37,647 bases of DNA, taken from Botryllus schlosseri (lineage: Eukaryota; Chordata; Ascidiacea; Stolidobranchia; Styelidae). The notes beneath the pieces are model-generated. The model was given only the letters and a program-made list of their open reading frames with translations. It did not search any database and was not told the DNA's origin. This document shows, piece after piece, positions 25,031 to 37,435 of the stretch; the first letter of the stretch is position 1; the number at the start of each line of letters is the position of its first letter. Position numbers and translations under genes: made by a program. The stretch lies in NCBI GenBank assembly GCA_000444245.1, contig ATSW01014263.1:1-37647 (forward strand). The letters are read 5' to 3'.

Positions 25031-25515
25031 CTCACTAGCAGGGCTGGATACAATTTGAGTATGCTCGAGTCCGAATCGAGAAGCAAGTTTAGTAGAGAGA
25101 GTCGATGTTTTTAAGTAACGGAATTGTACGCCTTTCGTAGCAGAGAGTTCTTTAATCAACGACAATTGCCATATATATGCTTCTCCCCGCCGTGAAATCA
25201 TTGAAACACAAATTGGTCGTAAGACAGCGCCCAAACTACACAACAATGTTAAGCATGTTCTTGAAAACGACGTTCGACCCGCAGCATTATCACAAGGCAC
25301 TACCACGAAGGTGTGGTCAAAAACACAAAATTATTTTTGATGTGGCGTAACCGGCATTTTTTTTTTGGTATCATACAAGGTGCATGTCTGAATTTTCACA
25401 GTCATTCGTACCGTTATGACTTCATAACGAGGAGGACTCGAGGGGAGTCGAAGCCTTAGACCAGTCTAGGAATCGAATTTTTCATGCACCAACTTTTCCT
25501 AGTCCTACTCGCGAG
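25031..25515. mobile_element. Diverged hAT MITE, about 469 bp, relative of the 16741 element
   Basis: The element is about 25039-25507, beginning CAGGGCTGG and ending CCTAGTCCTA, decayed versions of TAGGGCTGGGC ends. The flanking 8-mers CTCACTAG and CTCGCGAG match at 6 of 8 positions. On the minus strand, its right part follows the left part of the 16741 element: GATTCGATTC-like, GCTTCGAGTCGAG-like and TTATGACGTCATAAG-like words occur in the same order. It is therefore the same family in the opposite orientation and clearly older. Boundaries are uncertain by a few bases. Confidence 0.68.
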
Positions 25516-28483
25516 GTAAACAATATGACTTCCTCAGATTACTTTTATCTAGTGATTAATGGTCGTACAATAATCGCTGCAAGTGTAGCAAGGGTTGCCC
25601 GACATTTTAGCATGCGACACAATTAAAAACGACGGTTGAGCGCGCAGCACTTAACACGTGACTTTACAACTCCAAAACCAACCCTAAACCTAACAATAAC
25701 TTCGAAATTGACTCTAACTCAACCCTATCTTTACCCAAATGCTCATGTGTCCCATGCTATTTGTCACAGCACTCTTATATGCTCATGGTCTGGTCATACT
25801 TCCACGGACCGTATCATGTCACGTTTGGCGGACAGAGCGGCGAAAATAAAAATAAATATTAACACAAATGTTCTACAGACGTCAAACTCAGCCCACGTGT
25901 TTTTCACTGTTGACTAGCGCTGTTGTCCACACTACAGGAATCAGACGAAATAAATTTGCACTGTCATAAATAATAATAAATGTTACGACCAAACTGATGT
26001 AACATCAATAGATTGTTTATGTTTATATCTTGTCACCACCCTTCAAAATCAATTGATTCACAAGATAAGGCGATCATAGATATATTGACGAGTGAGAATG
26101 GTCATCATGCGTTAATGCGCGACAGCGCATGCATAGTACAAGACCGTCTTTGTGCGATCGCGTTGTGAATGACCGTCGCGAATCTTCGCGTGGTGTGATA
26201 GCGATCTCACAATTAGAACAACCTTTACAAGAGTGCGATATTAACCTTATAGGTTAGCGATCTGCGGCATTTTGTCGCATTTCACGGTTGATTTTGAATT
26301 CGATTGTTAGCACACAAGGGTGAACTCACGAGGTGTCAACTTGTTTACAACAATACGGACAAGCGCCGCACTTCCGGCATTCAAGCATCTGCAGTGGGTA
26401 TATACATACGATCTTTCAACCCACCGTCAACGTGAGTAATACGATCTCGAATCAGCAAAATAGAACTGCTGTAAACTCGGACTGAGTCGTGCTGCAAGTT
26501 CATGTCAGGGATTTCTAACATTGAAATGACCATGATACTGACACAGTATATGTGAGAACTGGGGCATGTCCGTAATAAAATTTGGTTCACCAAACTTTCT
26601 TTGTACGGAAAAACAGTCGAAACTATACTGACCATGAAACCTCGCATTATCTCAATTTGTATAAATTACAACTATTGCATTGTGAGCAATGAGCCTTGGT
26701 ACTATTTATTGACCTCTATTTAAGCCGAGATTAGTATCTATTCGCTTTTATACCACTTAAATTGTGTAAATTATACAGCGGCACTTGACGCTGGAGAAAC
26801 TTACCGGCAAGTTATACTGTAGCGTGCAACCGTTTCGCACAGTTCAACGACCTAATCGAGATTTACGAGAACGAACGGAACAATGCTTTTTCGTGCCGTT
26901 TGTAATTGGTTATTGATCGGTCAAATATGCTATCCCGATCAGCGCATGACACATATAGAGGGCTGTGAAATGTTGGACTGATCACGCTGATTCCAAGAAT
27001 TCAATGCTGCATAGATAGGTGGTGGTTATGATTGAATACTATACAAATCGACTTTTCCAAAACCCACGATAGTTCTACGCGCACATCACGGCAACTTTAC
27101 GGCAGTGATACTCGAACCATCTCCATTCCGGGCGTCTGAAATTGAGAGCAAGTAAACACAAATACAAAGTTGCGAAACGGCAACTGTTACGTTATAGTTT
27201 GCATATTTGCCGAATGCCAACATGCAATCATTCACGAGGTCAAACGGTGTTCAAACACGACAAACAAACATCGCTGCTCGCATTTGAAGTATTTTTCATC
27301 CCGAGATTCGGTTCACATTCTTTCAGATACGCAAAACTGTAGGAACACAGTCGAGTGGACAGTTTCGGTATGCCTCAAATGTGTGATTCTGTGTTATGTC
27401 TGCTTCTTGCTGGTCCAGCAAAAACACAAAGTACAAATGAAGATATCCTGTTGTGAAAATCAACTGTTTTGCTGTTCCTAACAGTGCCTCGAAATAGAAA
27501 TTCATTAATACGCTATTCTTGTAATGGTGTCGTAAAGTATATCGTCAACGCATTTTCACAAATTAGAACCTATGCTGGATTATTATTACTTCCTTGAAAC
27601 ACATATAGGTTACTGAGAAACAATGTTGCATGGGGAATATCCATATCACTTATATTTCAGGTGTTGTCATCGGGCGCGTAGTTTGATCAAACTGGCGATA
27701 TATTATGGAATCAGCGTACTAAGTAGTAAGTACACAGTAAGTTTGGAAACATGAAAAAAGAACATCCAATATCCAACGTCCGATATCCCGCTCTTTATTC
27801 GGACCACTCGGAACAGCGGATCACGGTGAAGCTTTTTTATGTTTCAATCTGTTGGCGTGCGCATGCAGTCAATTGTTATAAACGTTGCATCAGAATTACA
27901 TTAATATTTACATTGAATCCTAGTCGATGAAAACATATTTTCGATTATGTGCATATTTGAGCGTATATAGAACAATATCGCTTACTCTAGCGCAGCTCAC
28001 GTGTCAAATAGGACCTTTGAGTGCTACAAAATGGTAAACTTTTGGCAGCATACACGCAGTACACGTATTGATTTCATTTCGTTGATGAAACTTTGCTGAA
28101 TAAATCTCACAAACCGTGAATGGTTTCAACGACTCTACTAACAGCAGTGCCTTTTCGGTAATAGTAGTCACGCTTAAGTCGAACCCACACCTAACGACGT
28201 CATCTTTACAATACCCAGCATTAATCGCAACCAATTAATTCACATCTGGGATGGAGATAGAGCAGAACTCTTGACATGTCAAGAAACCCACACTAACTTC
28301 TAAACAACAACATAAATATGAGATAATAACTTTGGATTGACGCTTCCCAGCTTGACAATAATTGACATTCCAATGTCCGATGTCATTCGTAAAGCGAATT
28401 TTGCATAGAAGAACATATTCGGATGTAGTCACTAAGAAGATTCTTCCTTTTTCACGAAGTACTCGAGTATAGTTTGATATACC
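25516..28483. other. Non-coding stretch with a CCCTAA-like tract
   Basis: No gene is recognised. At 25673-25740 there is a degenerate run of AACCCTAAACCTAAC-type words, which also explains the low-complexity open frame at 25636-25917. Frames of up to 103 codons at 27142-27481 show no known domain. Confidence 0.35.
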
Positions 28484-28890
28484 ATATCAATTGTGAAATA
28501 TCGCGTGAGTGCGCACACAAACAGAAATTAGTCACCTCAAACATTAGCAAACAGTCGGAGCTTCAGCTTATGTCCATAGCAAGTTTTATTATTATGTTAT
28601 GAAATAGACATGTCAAACATGGCCTAACGCGATTATCAAATACTCGAGTCTAGCTTGGCAAATCCCATTTCACATCAACATCGTTGTTGATGCAAGGTGG
28701 ACTGTAAATTTGGAGTAAACACACCGTAGAAAGACCCACGCGCAGTTAAAAATTAACGAAGTTACGAAACATTGATTCGGGGCAGGCCGACACGCGATCG
28801 ATTGCTGCGAACTGTCCCGGAGCTGATAATACTGCGAATTCACGGCATTGCCGCCGGGCAGTGTGATGAAATACAACCCCATCATCCTTT
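28484..28890 (-). repeat. Left arm of a long inverted repeat
   Basis: The minus strand of this segment aligns with 29595-30012 at roughly 80% identity by eye over about 400 bases. Shared blocks include TTCGTTAATTTTTAACTG, TTTGCCAAGC.AGACTCGAGTATTTG and GGACATAAGCTGAA. Differences between the arms fall evenly over the three codon positions of the frames open in both (about 6, 9 and 6 over 38 codons), so the shared open frame is not under protein-level selection. It is one copy of a dispersed or foldback-type repeat of unknown family. Confidence 0.88.
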
Positions 28891-29594
28891 ATTTTTAAAA
28901 ATAGCACTTGTTTGGTTGAGATAGTATAGTCATTCTTCGTACAGTCGCGAAGAAGTATCTGGCAAATTTGAAAGGGTTAAATGAGGATTGGCCGCCAAAC
29001 GTATGTGATACCCCGTCCAATTTACAAACTCCAACTGCTTACTGGAGTATTTTCCGATTGCTCTCTCATACGTACGCTTCCAGTATTGTTTTTGGGCTGT
29101 TTTGTTTTGTTTTCAACTAGAAATACTCATCGTTCCCCTAATGTACTTGAGTAAAACCAACGACTACATTGATCAGTGATTACCGCAACGTATCACGCAA
29201 GGAGAAATCCGAAACATTGATGCTATTGTAAGCACCAATCTGCATTACCGTTCCAGACCTCCCCAGATCTGTCAGCATTAAAGCATAGGATTCGGAGATT
29301 TAGACCATATTTGGATTACGTTCGCGAGCAACTTGGTAACTGGAATCGTTAGCATAACTCTCTGGGAATGTCAATAGCGCAACACCGACCCGTCAGTTGA
29401 TCATACGATGCATCCATCGGGTGTAAGCATTGTCGAGGTTTTCATATTGTGACTTCGCCCCAAAATGTGATCAATACTAAATACCCAACCATGCAGACCC
29501 TATTTTTATGGTTATTGCGTATATTTTACTGGCTAGGTCGCAGCTCCTTAACGGGAGACCAGACAAAGTCTTTTCTCGGCGGCAAACATTTGCG
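28891..29594. other. Spacer between the inverted arms
   Basis: About 700 bases with no recognised gene. Weak similarity between the arms may extend a further 30-40 bases inward (CCA.ACAA then a T-rich block on each side). The rest looks unique. It would be the loop if the whole were one foldback element. Confidence 0.5.
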
Positions 29595-30012
29595 CAGGGT
29601 TGGTTGTGTATGTGTTTCACCACACTGCCCCGTCGGCAATACCATGAATTTGCAGCATTATCAGCTCCTGGACATTTCTCGGTTATCGGTCGCGTGTCAG
29701 CCTGTCCCGAACAAATGTTTCGCAATTTCGTTAATTTTTAACTGTGCTTGGATATTTCTAAAATCCGTTGGCTACAATTTTACAGTCCATCTCGCATCAA
29801 CATCGATGTTGATTTCAAATAAGCTTTGCCAAGCCAGACTCGAGTATTTGTTGATCCGGTAAGGCCATGTTTGACATATCCATTTCATAACATCATGTTC
29901 AAACATAGTATGGACATAAGCTGAACGTCTAGCAGTCTGAGTGTTTGCCGATGTTTAAGGTGAACAATTTCTGTTTGCATTCACTCTCACGCGATATCAC
30001 ACAATCGATATG
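29595..30012 (+). repeat. Right arm of a long inverted repeat
   Basis: Direct-strand counterpart of the left arm. Like the left arm, it carries a CATCAACATCGATGTTGAT-type palindromic core (near 29800) and ends outward in CACGCGATAT.(T/C)ACAAT(T/C)GATATG. Beyond about 30012 the two flanks differ and no target duplication is apparent. The plus-strand frame across this arm (29449-29862, 137 codons) is open but shows no known domain. Confidence 0.88.
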
Positions 30013-32199
30013 CCTGCTGCATTATGTTAGATTAGGATAAGTACTTTCTGCAAGCTTAAAATTTACACTTATATGCGTGATCACTGATCAGTGACCACTG
30101 ACCATGACCGCACAGAGATAGGTCACATAAATGCACGCCACCGCCGTCAAAATTTGCCTGTCTTGTCCACGGGATATATAAATCATAAGGTCTTTGTAAA
30201 GTCAACAATTCGTTGAAATAATTACTACGGAGGATAATAGCTGTATAAATTCACCGGTAATATTGCGTATACACAATGTTATGGAAGCTATTTACAGACA
30301 GAACGCGCACAGCTCGTCATCAAATGTCTCCGTCCAATCAAACAGCTACATGTAATATGTGGTCGAAGTATGTGCTTTTGGGTCAATATCGCATCAAACA
30401 CCTCAACAACATGGCTCTATTTCCAGGTGATGAAGTTTCATATATGTCCATTGTCCAGTCCATGCCCAATTTCCCAGTTGTCTGCACAATATCCGCGTAC
30501 GTGCATCATCATGCAATCTATGCTGCCCGTCAAAAGCGCACAACGTATCGATAGGGTCTCTCTCTGTTTTTGTTATATAGTAGTAAGATGCAGTATTAAA
30601 GTTTTTCCTGCACATAGTACATTGAATTCTATCTTTATTTCGAAGATGACCTTTACGTCAAACCATATTTATGTACAATGTACATAATGGGTGTAGGACG
30701 AGGATCGCGCGATACCAGCTCTTGTTTTTTAACAACGCGTGTCAATTGCGAGATAGGTGTGGTATGTTAGCAGAAAACCCACATGCGTAGTATCTATATA
30801 TCGAAGGTTTCCGACAGAATTTTCGCTGGAAAAATCCGAGCATCTAACTAAATATCTATCAAATAATACTCTTAGATGCTACATTGTACTCGCGGACATG
30901 AGTGTCATTGAACAAAACAATCTGTGCACAACACATACTTGGGCAACTGTATTATACAATGTAAATCATTATGACTCTCGAGAATACGGGATATCGAATG
31001 CTTCCAATGCGCTGTTCGCGAATTAGTTATCTGTTTCTGATCTAATTGACGTCGATTTAGAATTCGCCAGCATAACTTATCTGACAGAGGCTTGACGATA
31101 TAATATGATACCATGACTGACCGATATACAGTCTTCTTCTTTGAGCCAGTAATTTATCGGATACCTTGTTTAATGGTTGGTTACCAGCAGGAGTTCGCGA
31201 CTCCAGACGCGTTTTCCTTTATGTGGCATCCACCTTCGCAGAATACCGCATACTTCTTAAATATCACCGCTGTTTGGAACAGCCACTGCGTATAATGGCG
31301 ACCGACCAAAATACGAATTTGAGACTGACACCGATATTTTTCGCAGCGCTGTCTCCGATTACCGATTACGAAGACCCTTGAATCCATGTATGGTTGTAGG
31401 GCTCGATATAATTTGGCACGCAACGGATGACTGTTGTCGTACAGACATAAAGCGTATTTTTGCGAAAACTGCTTGTTTTCAAGGTATTATGAGTGGGTAG
31501 ATGGGAAAAGCATTCAACAGAACCTAGCATTTTTAGTTTCGCAGTACCCGGAGAGATTACTTGGATAAAAACGTATCATCCATCAACAAATCTACATATC
31601 TTGAAGCATATCGATACCACCTATTTACGCAGGCTTTACATTTTCGCGAGAGGAATAAAAGGCTTCCTTCAAGACATAGGCTCACTTATACGCATGTAAC
31701 GTAATGTAATTATGGACCTGCGGACTTTTCATAGTCTAAAAAATCTGAAACAAAAGTAGGAGCAAAGTCCACAACGCATTCTCGCGGTAAAGGAAGACTT
31801 CGTGTTTGCTTTGATGGCATTGATGGTGGATATTACAGACGCGAATGTGACGTAAGAACGGCTTTGTTATGCTGTTATTGCTAACATAAACACCATAAAT
31901 CCATGCTTTCTGCGGATTGAAACAATGGGACCTGGGAATGGAGCCGGGTGCGATGTAAAGCGATACGGTGTGAATCGCTTGAAGGTGGTCAAAACAAGAG
32001 ACGACCAGATGGAATCGGTCAGTGATCACGAAGTCGAAGGCTGACATCCCGAGAAAAGAACAGCCCGAAGAAGTGTTTCTCAATAGATTGACAATATGAC
32101 TTCGAAAGAATTCATTCCCGTGTCTTTATTTTGTAAAACTTTAAGCATGCGGTAGCAATTTATAGTGATTCAAATCGAAACTGCCGCAGTGAGTATCAC
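30013..32199. other. Non-coding stretch, no gene recognised
   Basis: Holds a perfect 14-bp palindrome, TCACTGATCAGTGA, at 30081-30094. Frames of up to 115 codons (minus strand, 31736-32083) have no recognised motif. Nothing else is supported. Confidence 0.35.
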
Positions 32200-32240
32200 G
32201 AATTCATTATACCGGTGCATGAATTCATGATACCGCTAAG
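32200..32240. repeat. Two-unit 21-bp tandem repeat
   Basis: GAATTCATTATACCGG... at 32200-32220 is followed directly by GAATTCATGATACCGC... at 32221-32240, with two mismatches over the first 16 bases. It is a small local duplication. Confidence 0.7.
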
Positions 32241-32287
32241 TTCAAAACCCAAAGTTTGGCAAGCTCTCATTTTGCCAACGCTTGACT

Positions 32288-32309
32288 ATGCGTAATGCGC
32301 AATGCGCAT
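32288..32309. repeat. ATGCGCA heptamer array (three units)
   Basis: Three tandem 7-base units (ATGCGTA, ATGCGCA, ATGCGCA) plus T, differing at 2 of 22 positions from the perfect palindrome at 11736-11757. Confidence 0.8.
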
Positions 32310-35300
32310 GGATGAGTGAGTATTGACGTAAATCAGATCTTCCTAGAATAATATGGCAATTACAAATTACACTTTGGAATCTAGCTATAAGAATGTACTT
32401 GACTATTCAGTGTTCAGAATAGAGGTAAATGAAGTTGCTGCACCAAACAACATTTCACCACACAACGGCAGACAATGCTATCGGATACGTTGGCAGCTCA
32501 GGAATCGGCCTGATGATCATAGATGTCGAAACGCCGTGAATACAAAATAATATCAGCAGTGGCGCAAAGGCAGTGAAAATAAATTATAAAAGTCGATAGC
32601 ATGTAACGCTGTTTCAATTGACGGCCGGATATCTTCTTACAAAGAAAGCCATTTTCAAGTATAGCCTTGACGGCGAAATCACCTGACGATGTTGTACAAT
32701 ACCGGGAATTCGTAGACCATGATGGCACATGTGTGTTCTATTAAATTTTGGACTTCTACCGCAAGTGTGTCCGTTGTCCGCTCAGAGCAGTCTGCGTTCC
32801 GCCATCAACTATACAGGTTGTATACTCCCTCAAAAATATACTGCCGAAGCAGATTAACAGAAATTATGAAATAGTAATGTGTAATGTTCGATAATAGTTA
32901 ACCTATGACCGCGAAATGAGTGCGGAGCAGCCTTATAAGGCTTCGATACGGCTTTATTTGTGTATGAGCAACAACAGCAACATCAGCATTGCCCTTTGCG
33001 TCGTTCGTTTCTCCTCAGTCGCTAAATAATTGTAAGCACCGGGCGACGATCGCTGCAGCGCACTAACAGAACAACAGTTTTCAAGCCGATTATGTAATTG
33101 ACAAGTCGATAGAGAGCTTTCCAAATGCACTCGACTAACGGTTTTGGCCGGGATTGTGTTGATAAATCGGTGTTGCGATTTCGATGACCGGCACTTACAA
33201 TATGGGTTGATATCGCTTCAAAGTCACTTGATGATAATGAAAGTTATACACGGCTAAGATTCCGCTCCTCACAACGCTGGGGAGATTTCAAACACAGCCA
33301 CTCAGCCAGTTGTCATAGAGAGCAGCAATTGAACTGTGGTTCATCCCGTACGGCTGCGGACCATGACAAATTAATGGCGTTCGATCATAATGGACGTAAA
33401 TAGATGGTGATAAACTTTGGGAACTATCGCATTACATTATCTCATGGATCTAGAGTTCGCGTTACGTCCACGTATTGAAACGGCAGAAAGACTGTGTTTG
33501 TGATTCAGCTTTGCGAGTCAGTAGCTATCGTGGACACGGGTAAACTTGTTTGTGTTGCCGGGTATGAATAGTTGAATACGTATACGGCGACAATGGGCCG
33601 GAGAAATACATGGGTAAGGTTGTTTCCAACTAAAAGGTATATCATTAAGTAGTGTTACTATTCAACGCGTCTAATCGGGATGTAATTATTTGTACCGTGA
33701 AGGGTATACAATACATACAATACAGTATCAGTCCAGCATGTAACGCTGTATCTATCAGTTACTCTCTATTTAGTAATACTACTCTACTGCTCGCGGTTAG
33801 TCCTAAAAACAGGAAATTTCATTCAAACTAGAAAGTTTCATAAGCCTCTGAGATTTTCTCCCAATTGCGGGGGTTGAGATGGATGGTGATGAACGGATAC
33901 CATTCAAGGCTACATAAATCTATATAACTTTCATCGAATTTGGAATCACGACGGTTGTGATAACTATGGTCGGTCATATCGCACAAAACCTGGTGCCGTC
34001 AGTTACTGCACTGAATTCGAATTATCGCTAGGGAGTTTGGCCAGGCTGCGTACTGCGGTAACAGTGTCTTATAAAGTTCAGAACCACAGAAACCAGTACG
34101 ACATTATGGGAATACGGGTACGGGAATCAGCTGATTGACGTTTGGGCACAGCATAGTCGAAAATCGTTAGCAATAAAAAATAATCGAAATCCACACATAA
34201 TTCTTGCCGGAAATGTCACTGCAATGACATAGAATATTGAGCTTTTTTCAAGTGGTTTCATAAAATAGGCGGCGTCTCAACGATTCTACACGGTGCACCG
34301 AATACTCTCTCTTTGTCCAAAATTGATTGCCGAGAAAAACTTTTCTGCTAAGATAGGATTAGGCGCGCAGCGCGCACATACAATGCTATCAGTCAGCTGA
34401 CGTGCCGGTGTCTGCCATCTTGATTTGCCGGGCGTAAAAGAGAATGAAGGATAACTCGTGAATAAGTGATGAGCTCTCTTACATCGGCAAGCAGGACCCA
34501 AACGAACTGTGACAGATAATCATATCAGCAAGATAAGGAAAGAAACCTAGTCTCGTCCGTGAAGCTTTTTGAGTGCTGGCTGCGTGAAGAGCAAAATAAA
34601 TGAAACGTCCTTTCCATAAAATAAAAATAACCCTCTGTCTCATGCGGCTCAAGTGTCGTGCTGTTGGTGCCTGAGTTTGAGATTAGTCCAACACAGGGTC
34701 AGGATTTAACTCAATTTAACGTGCTACGCCAGCTGATTTCCAGTGGAGAGACCCAACAAAGAGTGGGGGATTATCTGAAGATTTTTTGCGCCGAATAAGT
34801 AACTCGGCGACGCGTTTTCAAAACAAGGCAACAAGGCAGTGCGATATCAATGCGAAAACTTTTTAGATTTCATATATATCTCTATAATTCCACTCCTCTA
34901 AGGTTACTTTGTTTGGTCACAGGGATTGCCGCTGCGATTGCTATCGGGTTGGGCGATCGGCGAAAACATGTCGGTGTTACGCGTCAGTCGCAAATCGATA
35001 AACAATATATGGGTTCCTTATTTCGACGGGTGGTCATTCGATATCTAACAGGATAATGCTATCACAAAATTAGGTCTAGAACGGCCTTTTCTGAAGTGAC
35101 TGCCTATATGAGTCTTTGTCAAGTTTGTTATTGCCGCGTTCTGGTATAAGGTTACGTGTTTTCGTCTTAAATTCCACTCGTCAGAATCAAGCTTATTCGA
35201 CGTTTTCTATTCACAACTCTATCCCCAGACCCATACTTGAAGTGAAACGATATTGACGTTGCAGTCCTAACAGGTCTGTGCGGAGTGCCACATCACAGTG

Positions 35301-37435
35301 TGAGTTTCACATCACAAATACGCTAGAAAAAAACGTCCATATTAACGCGTTTATCAGATTTTGATTATGCCTATTCTTTCATAAATGGAGTTACTTGCTT
35401 AATTATTAATTGATTGAGCAATGAGCACGTGGGCTACAAGACAAAGACACGTATACATGATCAGAATTAACAGAATTATATGAAGGATGCTGTCCGATGT
35501 TCAGAAGTTTACCGCAATGAATTTCTTCAAAATAGAAGGACATTCTGATGCGTATTCACCTTCAGGGAAAATATCACCACTGCTGAACATTGAACAACCG
35601 AGCATAGTTACACCAGAGGAACCTCTGAATCTCTTCGCGCGGACTTATAAAATTTGAAGCCGTTTTTAGTGATTGTTTACGATTCGGCGCGGTGTCGTAT
35701 TTGGGTAACGATTGTCACAATTGCACTCATCATGAGATTTAACTTTTGGTGTTAACGGGCGAATTCAAAACAATAAATACCAAACTGAAGTGAATATCCT
35801 GTTTATTACACATAGCGCTCAGTGACCACTCTTTGATTACCATCCGTGGATACCATAAACACAGCTTCATCGTGCGCTGATAAATTACATTGTTTCGACG
35901 AAATGGGACCTGCGACTGACGTCATAGGATGGGTTCTTCGAAAACATGTTGGCTGATCGCTGGGTTTAATCAGTCAGACGAATTTCACAGCGATCAGGCT
36001 CGATATGCACCTGATCCAATGATTTTAATGAGAGATAAACGAATAGGAGAAAGACGCTTTTGCAGAAGTGCTGTTCACTTTATTGATGGGACATTTACCA
36101 CCATTCACCTGTACTCCAGAGCGAGCACAAGAATCTCCAAGTGACGCTCTCCGGTGTGATGTACGTCAGCGTTTGTGTGTATTACATGCACAAACACAAT
36201 GTCGAAACGAGTAGCGACACTGTAACGATCTAAATCAGGTGTTTGACCCACTTACTCGGCTTTGTTTTCCGCGATAACAGTTCGCCGATGCCAGGATGAC
36301 AAACGCAGTCAAAGACTCATAACATCACCGCTTTCATCGTTCTTGACGCAGCTGTATGGTATTCCTGGCCTGACCTAGTTTACTCGTGCCTGCCACCTAT
36401 AGGCCATGAGTCACTTGTCAGACACATGCCATAACATAACAAGGGATGTTGATCGCTACAACCCTTGCCAGTTCAACTTCGGAAAACACGACCAACACAA
36501 AATATGCATGAATATGCAAGAAAGTCCAAGCTCAAAATTGTAGCTGTATTTACGGGATTGTAGACGCGTTGAGGCCCATATGTTTTATGCATGATTCATC
36601 GTGGATCATAGAATTCATATAGGTCAATAGCGGAGAACCCATTAAGGCTTTTTTGGACACAAGTAGTGACCGACATCCCCTGCCAATCGGCGACATGCTA
36701 GCTAACGTTTAACAACCAGTGTCACATCAGAATTACGTCTTTTGTCGAGACACATGTGTGAGATTGTTTGCCAAATGTACGCACGACAATAAGTTTAAAA
36801 AAAAACAAATGTAAGTCGGTCAGGAAATTATCGGATATGCGCCTAGCATCACCAGCTTGTTGTTGAAGCCTAGCCTCAATGAGAATTGTGCAAATCGCCC
36901 ACTCGCAACGGCTCAATGTCTTTCGTATCAACTATTGAACTCGTGTACTCGCTTCCTGCGCTTTCTGCGAGTGACTGCGCAAGACTGAAATGTAGCTTCG
37001 TTACATCACAGCGATCCTGGTGCTGTCCTTTAAAGTCAACTCTACGAACTTGCTGACTCGGCTATGCATGCGGCTGAAACGTGTATTCGTCATTTATCGG
37101 CACTCCATTTATGGACATCCACAACATGAGCACATCCTTATAAGATAGTCAAATCCCTCGAATGTATGCCCTGTATTGGGATGTACGCATTGGTATTGCG
37201 TGGTACTATAGTTGCAGATTTATGCATAATGCGTGGGCCATGTCGTTGTACCCAAAAGTGACGGCACAACTGCAGGTAACGTATTATCGATGCTGAATCT
37301 GTGCTGCGTATTTGATTGTTTCCTAAGCTACCGAGCAACCTATTGATTCATCAAATACAGCTGCTTCCTGACACCGTTTTGCAAGTCGAATTGCTGCATA
37401 TATTCAAATGCACATTTCGCCATTATCCTATAGAG
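32310..37435. other. Non-coding stretch, no gene recognised
   Basis: Over 5 kb without a recognisable gene. Frames do not exceed 76 codons. A 15-base word, AGCATGTAACGCTGT, occurs at 32598 and 33735, within chance. A fragment near 34556-34576, GTCCGTGAAGCTTTTTGAG, resembles the subterminal part of the hAT element at 13099 but has no ends. The GCGCGCAGCGCGC word near 34361 is the most GC-rich spot. Confidence 0.35.

Noticed and set aside
27107-27121. Minus-strand GGTTCGAGTATC as a tRNA or SINE B box
   Set aside because: No matching T-arm stem and no A box or D arm at the right distance.
28670-29862. The similar 70-codon frames in the two inverted arms as a conserved protein
   Set aside because: Differences fall as often at codon positions 1 and 2 as at 3, so common descent of a non-coding repeat explains the shared frame.
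34556-34576. Fragment similar to the subterminal part of the 13099 hAT element
   Set aside because: Only about 20 bases match and no termini or target duplication are present.
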